From: Setaria digitata
Taxonomy: Eukaryota > Nematoda > Chromadorea > Rhabditida > Setariidae
DNA length: 64,000 bases
Direction: 5' to 3'
Assembly: GCA_003640385.1 (NCBI GenBank)
Contig: RCAB01000017.1
Coordinates: 310,001 to 374,000, forward strand
Part shown: positions 1 through 16,381 of the stretch, piece by piece
Layout of the letters: every line of letters begins with the position of its first letter
Numbering within the stretch: position 1 is the first letter of the stretch
Translations under genes and position numbers: made by a program
Notes under the pieces: generated by a model
What the model saw: only the letters and a program-made list of their open reading frames with translations
The model's database searches: none
What the model was told of the DNA's origin: nothing

Positions 1-81
1 TGTAAATAAATGAGCGAACTATACTTGATAATTCAGTATTATTTGTTTATCAAATCATGCCTGCTCTAAAAGTAATTCCAT

Positions 82-97
82 TTTTCCACGTGGAAAA
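82..97. promoter_or_regulatory. 16-bp perfect palindrome with CACGTG E-box core
   Basis: The sequence TTTTCCACGTGGAAAA reads the same on both strands and is centred on CACGTG, the binding core of bHLH and bHLH-zip factors such as Myc/Max, MDL/MML and HLH-30/TFEB types. The palindrome is seen directly. A regulatory role is inference, and no adjacent gene is visible to assign it to. Confidence 0.35.
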
Positions 98-288
98 TTA
101 TACTCATAGATTCAGAAACAAATTTCGTAAGAATTAGTTTGATTGAAAATTTTAAAATTTCATAAAACGAACTTCTTTTTTCACTCGATGGGCGTCTCAT
201 TCACTTAAGAAGAACAAGGCGAATGTAAAATTTTTGTCCTGAATTTCAAATCTCTCAGTTTATGATAGAAATTGGCATAATAAAAGAA

Positions 289-399
289 AATATATTATAG
301 GACCGGAATATTTCAAAATTCATAATATCGGCTTTACAAAGCNCGAATATATTATGGGACCGGAATATTTCAAAATTCATAATATCGGCTTTACAAAGC
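289..399. repeat. Assembly-gap duplication around N at 343
   Basis: 54 bases (289-342) are repeated at 346-399 with one mismatch, separated only by the N at 343 and two bases. This is the pattern left when two contigs with overlapping ends are scaffolded without being merged. It is best read as an artefact rather than a biological tandem repeat. Confidence 0.85.
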
Positions 400-1858
400 C
401 AGTTCAACAATCAAGATCTTTAATAAAGCGGATAAATTAGAGAAAAAGTCATAGCATTTAAATTTATTCGTCCGGTGAGGTCGGTTCCAGTATTCGGTTT
501 GCATTGTTTCGTTCTTCGGTTTTGATTTCAAAGCCAGTAGACAGATATTTAGTAGAAATCCGAAGGACCCTTAATTAATTCATCACATTTAAAAATTTGT
601 TCCCTTGATCAATCCTCTGTTCAAACCTGAGCTGGTTTACAACAGACAATTAAGTCCTATTGCTAATTATAGATGGGTCACAATTCCACAAATGTATTCG
701 AGAGTTGTTAAGTCTGCATTATTTCTACAAAAAATCTATTTGAAACTTTGCAGATCAGTATAGATGATGCGATCAGTTATTTGGGCATCTGAAACTTAAA
801 AAAAAAAAAAAAATTAAAACTTGTTCCTAAATATGAGTTATGTGAGCTAGGTTCCCTAAATATGTCTGTTTATCAGACAAATGTGCAGGAAAAATTTCCG
901 CTCAACTAATCCAAAGTAATGAGCAAGTCAAAAAAGTTTATGACTTTTGAAGAACAGTTCTGCCATCGTCGGAGCTTTTGTTGAAAAGTTGCTGATTAAT
1001 TTTGTAGCGAATGAGAACATACAATAAATTGAATTAAAATTTACCAATTTTTGTGCAAATTTTCCTATGAAAACTTCATTAACTGAAGTAGTGCATTATT
1101 AAAGAATTGGTACCACATGAGTGGGACTTTTATAGAAAATGAGATTTAGTTTGTGGTCTATCTGAAAAGACATTTCAGCTAGTTCATCACAATAAATCTT
1201 TCTAAACAATTTTTTATCTATTCTTATTTATCGGTTTTCATTTTTTCTATAGAATTTGTAGCATCAAGAATTTTGGGGGAAAATTGATTCTGAGAGATTT
1301 GAATATGTTCGACTTTATCGAAAGATTTTATTAAATATTAAACCATTTATTTTTTTTTAACACTTCGAAATCTTTTATATTTTCAAACTTTATGAAAGTA
1401 AAATATGCTTTAAAGTCTACTGCTTATGTACTCCTTTCATGTTTTATCGCTTTATATACCATTTTCAAGGACTTCTTTCAATTTCCACTTTTTTTTTGAA
1501 TTTCCAGAAATAATTTCTGTCTTCTATTTTCAGCATCACCAGTTTCAGTTAAATCTAATTCCAAATACTTCAATAGCAAAAAACAAACGAAGATGTCATC
1601 GTAAGTTGAAATTTATTTTCATCCATTTGTTGATAAATTAACAAAGATATATTTGCTTTACTTTTATTTTATGCAAACTTTTAATGGTTTCTGACACTCT
1701 TGTTTCCGCAGTGTTAAACGAAAAAGTTTAAGACAGGGAATTCATTAATTCTCCTTCTCAATGACAAAAACATCACTGAGAGAGTTAGCTGTTAGCATTG
1801 CGAGAGCGCACAAATCTAATTTGGACCAAAGGATTCGAATTTTTAATATTTAGTAGAA

Positions 1859-2032
1859 ATGCCTATATCTTCATTCTTCATTATGGTGGCATTCCTCTCC
1901 GCAATTGTTGAAGTTCAAATTCTGCCTAGCTCTAAGTCTCTTCCAACTGACGCAGAAGAAGCTAGAGAAGGAGTTTCATTGATTAGCATAAGTTCAGATT
2001 TAAGTTATTTACTTTCAGTAAAGTCAAAGTAA
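1859..2032 (+). CDS. Possible short secreted peptide (57-aa ORF)
   Basis: An ATG-started ORF of 57 codons begins with a hydrophobic segment (residues 5-19, FFIMVAFLSAIVEVQ) followed by a polar, acidic stretch around residues 27-36, the profile of a secreted peptide. A splice-acceptor-like tract ends at about 1711. Candidate donors exist near the end of the ORF (GTAAAG at about 2018), so this could be the first exon of a longer gene. No cleavage motif, cysteine pattern or family signature is visible. Chance is a real alternative. Confidence 0.25.
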   Translation: MPISSFFIMVAFLSAIVEVQILPSSKSLPTDAEEAREGVSLISISSDLSYLLSVKSK

Positions 2033-4248
2033 AAGCATCTAAAAAAAAACCCCGAAGAAAATTAAATAGAACTTATAGCTTATCTAAAATACGAACTAAC
2101 ATAATCGGCGATCTGATAATAGCTAAATCTGTCCATTATTTCTTTCCTGCAATTTGATAACGATCTAATCAGGAGTGACTGCAAGAACTTGACATGAAGT
2201 AGAAATCAGTTGACAAATCATTCAACTTTTCACTGCAAAATCTGGAAAAAACTGGTAAAAAAGCTGGTTGATTTTTGAATATCATCTTTTCATCCCGATC
2301 TAACAACCGCCACTTTATTCCCATTTTGACTTTCAAGAGGAAGTGCTTGAAGGGAATAGTTTACAGAGAGGACATTTCCAGAATATTTAAACCAATGAAA
2401 GAGTTTGCTGCCAAATTTGTTAGTGCCGAATAATTCATAATACCACTTATCTGCCATCCATTTCCAAATGAATGATTGGAATTCATCTATCCTTTTTCTC
2501 ATTTTGTTCGATTCGCTGTCCATTTCATTGCTTTCTAAAAGAACATTACTCTATTTGTCTGCGAAAGGTCGACCTAAAGGTCAGCTTGGGGCAGTTATAC
2601 CACTTTCTGTCTTCTCACTGTCTATCGAATGTTTCAATACATTTAAAGGAAGAGGTAAGTGTTTTTTCTTGCTGAATTCTATGGAAATATGTCGAATTAT
2701 TGAATTACGTAAAAAGTAAAGACCGTTCGAATACGACTCCTCAAGTGGTTGGAATTATTCTCAGCTGACAAATGAATCTGATCTGATATATCTAACTTGT
2801 ACTTCCTTAATTCTTAGCACAAATTCCAGTGAAAAGTTGTAAGTTGTGCGTTCTGGCAATTTTGATCCTATAATTGCTGCCGAAATTCAATTTATCTATC
2901 ATTTTAATTTCGAGATTCAAGAGAATGAAATGATTTCCTTAGCTTAGACATAGCAACATTATCTTACTCTGTCATAGCTTTAGAGTTATTAAAGAATTAG
3001 AATTTGGAGATTTTATGGTCCCAAATCGGGAAGAAATTTTAATATGGGATTTCTTGAAAATTTAATAAAATGGAAGCGTGAAGCTCTGCTCAAAATGAAA
3101 TATTTTGTTCAAAATTGTGTTTTAAACAAAATATTTCAAAAAATTCAAACTGTTCAAAATTTCCTGAAATACCTCTTCCCTCACAATGTAATTCAGTTAT
3201 CTAACGGTAAAATTAAAAGCGAAAGGTTTATTTCTTTCTTTCCCTTTGAAGTGTCATTTAATGAAGGGGCAACCAAATGCAAAACTTTATTTCGTAGAAT
3301 CAAAGGTCAAATGTAATAAGCCATTTCGAAATGACTTTTAATCTCATAAAGCAGAAGAAAAAAGCGATAACTGTAACATTGCAAAAAAAAAAAAAAAAAT
3401 TGTAGCATGATAAACATATGACTTGAGATTGACGTTTTACAAGTTTCTACTAAGAATTTTTGAAATTTTTATCGAAATATTCAATTTATCCTAAAACTTC
3501 TCAAATCGATGTTTTTGGAAACTGTTAGTGCAATTAAGCAATTATAACTCTGTTGATCCAAGTGACCAGATTTTGTTCATTGCATTAACCCTCGTGAAGG
3601 TTGCATGTTTGGCGGAAATGAAATTAAAGTGTTGGCTCAAATTTCATAGAATTGAAATAAAAATTTTTTCAGCTGCTTTTGGTTGCAATTTCTCCGAACT
3701 TTTTCTAATACCAAAATATATAGTAGACTATTACTGCCATCTAATATACAAAAAGGCTATAACTATCGCAGATAAGTTTAAACCGAATTTAATTATTTCA
3801 AATATTTCTGCAGCTTTGTACTAAATCTCCAGGAGACAAATGGTCTAGCTTTAAAATCTAAAATTCTCCTAGAACTTCAGCTAAATTACTTCTCCAGCCT
3901 CTCAGTCGTCTAATTTCATGATCTTACTTTTCCGCCTTCACATGATAATAATAACTTCGGCTTTACCAAATGTTTCTATGGATAGACATTCTTGATACTT
4001 TACACAGCGAAAAAGATCTTTAATATTCATTACACCTGCGCGAATGTAACATGTTTTGTTTTTCTTCTACAAATACCGAAGAACTGCAAAAAGTTCGGTA
4101 TCAGCTGACTGATTTTGTGCAATCGTCGATGCGTCTTTTCTTGGAATTGGCGACACTTTCATCTTTTCTTCGATCAGTCACTTTTCAACAGTAACCTTTA
4201 TTACCTGAGTTCATAGAATCCTAGCACTCCTTGTTCCCTCAAATTAAT

Positions 4249-4283
4249 GCAGTTTGTTGACATCTCCGATGTCAACAAACTGC
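4249..4283. repeat. Perfect 15-bp inverted repeat upstream of LDH
   Basis: Arms 4249-4263 and 4269-4283 are exact reverse complements (GCAGTTTGTTGACAT) around a 5-base spacer. Each arm carries GTCAACA, which fits the forkhead RYMAAYA core. It lies about 430 bases before the LDH upstream ATG. It could be a paired protein-binding site or a small RNA hairpin; both are inference. Confidence 0.5.
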
Positions 4284-4712
4284 TGCTTATGGAACTTTGA
4301 ACTTCGGTAAAAAGGTGGTATCATGACTGGCAGTAGCTTAAGAATTCAGTAGGTTAACTTTATTCTAGACGATGCTGAATATTCAATGCATTCCGGATTG
4401 CTTATTGCTTTAGCGACCCGTTGACTAGTCGAATCAAAAAACCCTCAGTCCCTTCCGTTCCTTGCACTCCCGCACTAGCAATTTTAATCCTGTGATGACC
4501 GTACGAACAACCCTGCGTAACTCCTACGTAACCGTCTGAACGCTGAGCTAACACGGATTTTGCTTCGCCTGAGGAAGTGCGAAACGCACTTCCGAACGCC
4601 TTGCCCTACTTTCCTCCAAACTACCCACAGTTCGTTCTCACTCTCGAGAAAGGACAGACGCTACTTGCTCTCTCCCAGCACTTTGTTCTAGTTGGCTTCC
4701 TCTACAACCAAA

Positions 4713-9516
<4,804 letters not shown>

Positions 9517-10741
9517 AGAAGATAGAATGATAATGCGCTATTTTTAAACCTAATATTTGAAGCCATTGCCTCTAAACTAGATTTTGATAAAGTGATTTTA
9601 AAAGTATTTTAAAAGATGCGATTTAAAAGATTTGGTTTTATTTACGTTTCCTTCTATACGATTATTTATTGCGCATCAGTTGAATGTTTCGGATACATGA
9701 TTAAAATTAGAACTGCAAAGGATTAATTCTCAGTCGCTCATATTGCAAGGCATTTTATACTATTTCTTCCAAATACCTTCTTAAAGAAGATCTTAAATTA
9801 GTGAGCTATTAATATCCTACTATTGAGTTCTACTACTAAAATTAATGTACGCATAGGTCCACTTTGGAGCAGTGCTTATTGCAGCTTTTAAAACTCATCG
9901 TTTTGCTAATTAATTATAGTAATCAGTTGCGTTTTTCGGAAGTGTATCGCAAATTCTTGCACAGTTTTAGATAACCTTTGGGTGCAAATGTTTCAGAGTA
10001 GTAGTTTTCTGGAATTTGGTTTTAAAACTTCTAGAAATTTGAGATTGATTCATTTTATAAAGTTCATTAACATGGTAAATGCAAAAAATTCTTTTTATGG
10101 TCTATTATGGTCCATGATTTTTTTTTTTTTGCAGTGAACTTTCTTAATCCTTCTCAAACATTTTTTTAAATTTAAAAAAAAATTTCCAAGGAGCAGACCA
10201 TTTGTTTCATAGCATTCTGTCAAGCTTTAAGGCTGACCGGCACTTGTTTGGAAAGTATATTTCATTATCTGATTACATTAATTTGGTAGTGACATCTAGT
10301 GAAGATAAATAATATATCCTAACTCCTGTAGCTGTGTTCTGCACTTCAATAGCTTATGGTTGCAAACATTGGCAAACAAGCTTGAACAAAGAGACCCGAA
10401 TTAGGGTTTTAACTAATGTAGTAGTCAATGTTAAGAGGATCTTACCGTCAGTACTTCCTATTGGTTCGTTATTTCTTTTCAGTTGTAACATTGCTTTCTC
10501 GGTACTTAACAATTTTTTGATATATTATTATGGCGACAAAGTCAGTCAAATTTAATTGTTGTTGGTTAATTTTCTAGATTTAACCATTATGATAAGTAAT
10601 TCTCCTTAGGAGTGGTAAAAAATCAATTTAAAAAAGTTTCATAATTGTGGATAATATTATTACAGAAAATTAGTGAGAAAAAAAAAAAAAAATGAATGAA
10701 ATGGACCAATTGCAATTCTGTGAGTCATTCGTAGATAAAAC
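9517..10741. other. Spacer between LDH and the neuropeptide gene
   Basis: AT-rich 3' flanks of two convergent genes (LDH on plus, the FLP precursor on minus). No further coding exon, RNA gene or repeat family was recognised. An open frame at 10334-10555 has no ATG start and no recognisable features. Confidence 0.6.
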
Positions 10742-11195
10742 TCATTTGTTCTTGACAAGAATGGGGTTATAAGTTCTAAGGCCTCGTTTTCCGAAACGAA
10801 TAAAGGTCGGTTTGCCATAGGAACGAGAGTCACGTTCAAGACGAAATTGTGGTCTTGACCTCAACATCACTTCATACCAAGCTCTTGCATTCCCAGCGAT
10901 CTGAAATTTGATAGAATTTAAGACTAATTCGAGGAGCAGGTAAAAATTTGTGAGTATCAGTTATTCTAAGTCACAAGTTGTTACTCTATACCGCGTACAT
11001 ATATCATCAAACTTATTCAAAAGGCATTGTTAATAATTAAATTTAAAGCGTGAGAAGCAACAAATATAGCAACTTGCCGCTAATCATTAATGTTTGTGAG
11101 GTGAAAATTCAGCCAGCGGTCGGTCGGGGTGTTCGATTTACTCTATTTCAAAGATGTATGATTGAGTGATTAAAATTTCTACAAGTTGGAGTTTC

Positions 11196-11226
<31 letters not shown>

Positions 11227-11358
11227 AATTTTTAAAATTCCATTAANATCATCCTCTTCATTAACTTGGCCATTTACACATGTTGCCAAAATGTACAGCC
11301 CGGTGCAAAGCGCAAAACAAAAAGTTGCAGCACTTTCGATATGTCGCATTGATGCCAT
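10742..11358 (-). CDS. flp-4: FMRFamide-like neuropeptide precursor (FLP-4-like)
   Basis: Secreted precursor cleaved to an amidated peptide acting on GPCRs in the nervous system. Exon 1 (11358-11248, 37 codons) encodes a classic signal peptide with hydrophobic core FCFALCTGLYILATC and a likely cut near VNG/QV, then an acidic stretch. It begins two bases after a TAG acceptor, suggesting trans-splicing. The next visible exon (10900-10742) follows a TTTCAG acceptor and ends in KPTFIRFGKR, then a short tail and TGA. The Gly donates the amide, KR is the dibasic site, and a preceding monobasic Lys or Arg would release PTFIRFamide or a longer form. PTFIRFamide is a known C. elegans FLP-4 product; FLP-9 (KPSFVRFamide) is the main alternative. 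The N at 11247 falls exactly where exon 1 should reach its donor, so the precursor is incomplete and other peptide copies could be missing. Confidence 0.75.
11247..11247. other. Assembly gap inside the neuropeptide gene
   Basis: A single N lies beside a run of 29 A (11196-11224), with a further run of 31 A at 11443-11473. Unlike the other four Ns it is not flanked by a duplicated sequence, so real sequence may be missing here, including the donor of FLP exon 1. Confidence 0.8.
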
Positions 11359-11442
11359 TTCTACGATTGTGTTGATATGCTTTAAATTCTTGACAGTTCG
11401 ACTTTCAATCTTATTGCTTTCAGTTAAAAATTGAAAATTCTG

Positions 11443-11475
<33 letters not shown>

Positions 11476-12067
11476 GACATTTCAGTCAAGAAACTTCGGC
11501 TTCTATTAGGTCACAAGACAAAAATGAAATAATATTCTGAGAAACAACAGTGACGAAAATACATCCGAAGAAAGAGCTAAAGACAATTAATCTTTTCCCG
11601 TTTCCGGCAGACAGGACTGCTAATGTTCCGGTAGGTTTTTTTTTTTTTTTCAACTCTTTCATTTTGCCTTTGTAAGCTTGACTGAAATACATTTCACCTA
11701 ACAGCATTTTTTCCAGTATATTGTGAGAGCTACTGACAATGACAATCAATCAAATTTTAGGCTTAGGCTCTTCGATTCTAATACTGCCTTTTCCTTCTAT
11801 CATATATTAGTTTGATAACGATATGAAACTTTTTCGACGACCATGCGGAATTTCAAATTGATGATAGTGTTACTAAAAATTAAAATTTGATGCCCTGAAA
11901 ATTTAAAATGGTTAAATAGATACCAAATCGATTAAACACAAAAACTGTTTGAATAAACATTAGATAGCTGAAACTTAAAGAGAAAATGCTATAATTTAGC
12001 ATCAAATAACTGAATGTTTAATTAAACATCGAGTAGCTTAAACTTGAACGGATAATTCTGCATTTCT

Positions 12068-12304
12068 TCATTTCAAAGCAATTCTCTCTACCGCCATCAA
12101 AAATTTCAAGCTACTGTATTTTGCCACAGTGTAGTCCGGTAGAAACTCTTGAAGTACTGACGTGATAATTCTCCGTCCCTCTATACGGATGGAGCAGTAA
12201 GTGCCACCGTATCCTAAAAGCTTTTGGAATAACGAAATAAGCTTTTCAAGCATGCTGCATATGAAGGTAGTAAAAGACGTTAAGAATAGCGTGAGTGTCG
12301 GCAT
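12068..12304 (-). CDS. Weak ORF, signal-peptide-like start (78 aa)
   Basis: ATG-started ORF whose first 18 residues (MPTLTLFLTSFTTFICSM) look like a signal peptide or membrane anchor; the rest is mixed and unrecognised. It lies upstream of the neuropeptide gene on the same strand, but no convincing donor joins it to that gene, whose own signal-peptide exon lies at 11358. It could be chance. Confidence 0.2.
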   Translation of the reverse strand: MPTLTLFLTSFTTFICSMLEKLISLFQKLLGYGGTYCSIRIEGRRIITSVLQEFLPDYTVAKYSSLKFLMAVERIALK

Positions 12305-13140
12305 TTAATTTCTTCAAAAAAAAAAAATTAAACTTAGTGATATTTTTTTATTTTTTTTTTAAAATAAAACTTCGACCCATAATTCATTTCCTCTCTGACC
12401 AAAAAAATCTTTCAGAGCATAGCATTTGAATGTCTTATTTCTTTTTTTTTTTTTTTCTCTTACATTTTCTAACAGGCTCTCTTTCAATTCTGCCTACCAA
12501 TTAATTAGTTTACATCATAATGTAAATTTCAGGCATGAATAAATCCACAAATGGTACAGCTTATTGCTACAGTAAAAAGTCAACAAGGCAAATTAAAAGT
12601 CCCTCAAAAGACAATTGATTCTCATTATTATTGTTATTAATATGAAATACATGCTATAAATTAATAAGCAAATAAAGAAATTAATAAATAGAAGTAACGT
12701 TGAATTAAGGTGTTGTTTGATGAAGCAGCAGCGGCAGATCAGCCGTATGCTATACTTTGAAATGGCTTAGTCTGAACTAAATAAAATGATAAACAAAATT
12801 ATTTAATTGGTCGCATGTAATAAGAGTGATTGCTAACGGAAGCAAACTAAAACTGTTGACGATAAATATCTTCAAAAATTGCTAAGCTATTTTTTTGATT
12901 CGCAATAGCTCCATTTCCCTAGAATGAATAAAAAAATGATTTAACAATAATATATATTTATGATAAAACATAACAAGGTAAGTCATTATTTTTGGGAGTA
13001 TTTTAAAAAGAATGAACTGCTTTAACATTAAAATTTTATATTAATAGCCTTTCAAAGGCTCAAATGTTAGAAGAGAAAGTGCAAAATATCAGGAGTATGG
13101 AAATTAACGGTAAAAAAACTTTTCCGATGCAAACATCTCC

Positions 13141-13154
13141 CTCTCTCTCTCTCC
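13141..13154. repeat. Short CT microsatellite
   Basis: Six CT dinucleotides followed by CC in non-coding sequence. Nothing else is notable. Confidence 0.7.
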
Positions 13155-15228
13155 ATACACCTATAACTAATTCAACAATTTTTGTGCTAATCCTACTTGG
13201 ATGTCGTAGCACCAAAACTAAGTATTAAGTATGCTAAAGTGATAATTTAAAAGTCTTAATTTTCTTACATTTGCGATAGTTTTTTCCTGAACTATTAAAA
13301 CAGTTCAGTTTTTGATGATTTTAGACATTTCAAGCTCGTTTCTTGCTAATGTTGAAACCGGAAGACTGGTTTTCTAAACTCATTTTCAGGTTCATTTCTT
13401 ATTTGCTGATTCGTTTGAAATGAACAAATTAAATATCAAATCAGCCTCTAATTTGGCTTGAATTTCTTCTTCCATTTTTATTTAATGCTATTTTTCTCCA
13501 AAAATTAAAAATTTGTACAGCATGTTTTAAATTATAGTTCTGCTATTGAATGCTTTGTCAATGAGTGATACCTGAGAAGTACCTCATATCTGAAGTAATT
13601 AGAGCCATCTAACGACTTTGTTTTCATTTGCAAAGCCTAACGAAATAATGTTTGTATTCTCCTGCTGCACTTTCGGTAAGGAAAAAAGTTTTTGTAAATT
13701 TTCATTGCTTCTTACAAAAACTCAAAGCTGCCAATTGAAGGAATCAATTGTTTTTCTTTTTCTTTCCTTCTCATAATTATAATTTGCTTCTTAATTGCTT
13801 ATTAGCATTGTGCACAAAAGTATTGTTAACAACAACATATTATACACTATTTTTTAAAAGACTAATGGAAATTACCATTTTAAATGATTTTGAAAGCACA
13901 ATCATTTTGACACGCTTTGTCAACCTAATTTCCATCATTTTCTAAATGTGCTTTTTTTTTTTTTCATTTAATAATCTGCAATTTTTCTTTTTTTTTTGAT
14001 AAGCTGATTATACTTGATGAGTCTGTTGTTTCGTCCATCATATTCGTATGGATGGTAACGGCAAAATCTTATAAGTAACATCAAAAAGTATATTAAATAC
14101 AAATAAAAATATCTAAAAATTGAAAAAGTCACTCTGAAGTACGCCATGCATTTTACCGCTTTCATTTTTACTAAATTCATTCGCATCAATGAAGTGACCC
14201 ACTGCCATAATTTGTGAAATTCAAAAGGAATGTGCGATTTAGAATGGCGACGAAAGTTTAATAACTTTGTCTCTAAATCTTTTTATGGAAATAAAATCAC
14301 ATCTCCGTTTCGAACACTGAACAGAATCCGTTTTGTTCACTTGCTCAAAAGTTCGAATTTTCTTCATTCCACTTGGTAATCATCTCTTTGACATTCTTTG
14401 TAGATTATCAATATCAATGTGCTATTTTGCGGTGTTATTGAACGAGAATACGGGCTAGAAAGAAATGAAGCTATCTACTAAAAACTTTAAAATTCTGAAA
14501 TATAGTTATCATTCATTAATATATTAAAAGCACTAACAGGAAGTTATTTTAAGATTGTTTACATCAACCAAGTATTTCAACTCCACATCTTTCATTGGCT
14601 CATTTCCATCAGACTTCTTTTCCAGTAAACTGAAAATAGTTTAAACAGGTTTACAGGGCATGTCTCAGTGTAGCAGGCTACCGATTAACAAACTTGAATT
14701 TACTCCCATCTTTCAAGGCTTCTGCTTTCCTATTACCTTCCTCCTCTCTTCTCCTTAGCATGTCTTATAGTATAGAAACCAAAACTGCCCAGAAATAATA
14801 AATTATTGATAAGAAGTTGTGATTGACTTTTGATGGTCTGATCTTTAATTTATATTCCACTTCTTAGAACTAAAGAAGCGAAGAGAATAAAATATTAAAT
14901 CATTTCAAATTTTACGTTAATTAGGAGCAGTAAATTGAGATTTAAATAAATACCAACTTGGAGTTTTATATGGACACAAGGAATGAAATTATTATCAAAG
15001 TTTTAAACTCAGCAAATTTTCACAATTAACAATACTTTTTTCCCTCATTGATGTTTTTTGATTAGGAAAGAGCTTATTAAAAAACAAACAGATGCCTTTC
15101 TTTCCTTTCGTGCGTCCTCTGAAATGAACTTTTCATAGCGATTATACAAATGAGGTCAATTATAGAGCGAAAACTTCACTGCTGAGGTCAAACACTACTA
15201 TTGGTCAATAATTGCAAATCGTTCGAGA

Positions 15229-15387
15229 ATGGAGAAGGCCTCTTTAATCTCTTCCAATTCAATCTTCATTTCTCTCATTATTCTAACGATGAATGATGAA
15301 GGATATGATTATAGCTACCAGAAGATTACTATTTCTGTTCAAAAGGCAGAAGAGAAAATTGTTCATCAAAATGATGTCTTCTCATGA
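15229..15387 (+). CDS. Weak 52-aa ORF with hydrophobic N-terminus
   Basis: ATG-started ORF with a hydrophobic stretch at residues 11-20 (SIFISLIILT), then a polar segment containing DEGYDYSYQK. It resembles a small secreted peptide or a first exon. No splice partner, processing sites or homologue were recognised, and the surrounding sequence is non-coding in character. Confidence 0.2.
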   Translation: MEKASLISSNSIFISLIILTMNDEGYDYSYQKITISVQKAEEKIVHQNDVFS

Positions 15388-16381
15388 AAACTTCTTGCAT
15401 GACTTCAAATACTTTCAAAGAACAAAATTGAAATTTGTGCAAGTGGTGTTATTTCAGTCCAATAAGAACCTCTCAAAATGATCCACAATTAAAGCCTTCG
15501 ATGATTTTGACGAAGTCAAATATTCTTTTATGATTGAGTGTTTGCCCGATAGTTCTCGTGATAAACTAAGATATGGCTTTGCAATAACAAAAATTTCAGA
15601 AATTAATGTTGATCAATCGTTTATTATTTAAATAGTAACTAGTTGCATTTACAAAAACAGTTTCTTAAATGTGACATGGTAATACACTTTGTACTTTCCC
15701 ACTTTAAAATTATGCAGGTAGGGTCAAAATTAATAATTTTAATAGTATGTGTATTCATTTTTTATTCTCTTAAATTTATTTTTAAGTTTTATTTTTGTAT
15801 TTTTTGAACTTATTTTTTATCTATTTTAATTTTCGCCAACTTCAACGAATTACTTCAAGTTTCTTCGTTATACAAATTTCATGAATGCTATTGTGTGATT
15901 CAATATAAAATTGCTTTAAAAAAAGTGTAATTTTTTAAAAAATGTGAAAACTAGTTATTTTATAAAATTCTTCTTCTGAAAACCGCATTTTTGATAATTT
16001 TTAAAACTTCTTGGTCGAAATTAAAAAAATTAGAGAGTGAAGAGACAAATGGATTGATTTAATTTATGATAATGTGAGCAATTTCAGAAAAGTAAATGAT
16101 GATTTCAATAATATGTATATACAAAGATCAGTCAAACTTTCTTCGTTGGCAAATCAACATTTTCATCAACATCAGTTTCAGATGACAGCACTGCAATGAA
16201 AAATAAAAAAAAAAAAAAAAAAAAAAAAAATTGTGGATGTTAGCATAGCACAGGGACTGTTTGACGATTTGCTGATCGTTTCGAAACATCAATTTCCGGC
16301 CTGGAAATTTACACTGAAACCCATTAATAGTTATAACCACTTCACAATGGACTGAAGTAGACTGATTTTGATATTACCATT

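Larger units (their letters stand above)
1..4712. other. Upstream intergenic region, no confident gene
   Basis: AT-rich sequence without a convincing multi-exon gene on either strand. It holds a palindromic E-box (82-97), an assembly-gap duplication at 343, one small signal-peptide ORF (1859-2032) and a perfect hairpin at 4249-4283. Base composition becomes less AT-rich from about 4400, just before the LDH first exon, which fits a promoter. Open frames around 2290-2720 and 3044-3824 lack domain similarity I can recognise and mostly do not begin with ATG. Confidence 0.6.
11359..16381. other. Long AT-rich spacer, only weak ORFs
   Basis: Five kilobases between the neuropeptide gene and the end of the acyltransferase gene. 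It contains poly-A/T runs (11443-11473, 16205-16230), a short CT repeat and two small ORFs listed separately. No conserved domain, tRNA or transposase was recognised. Confidence 0.5.

Noticed and set aside
289..399. Tandem repeat near the left end as a biological satellite
   Set aside because: The N between the copies and the same pattern at three other Ns show an assembly artefact.
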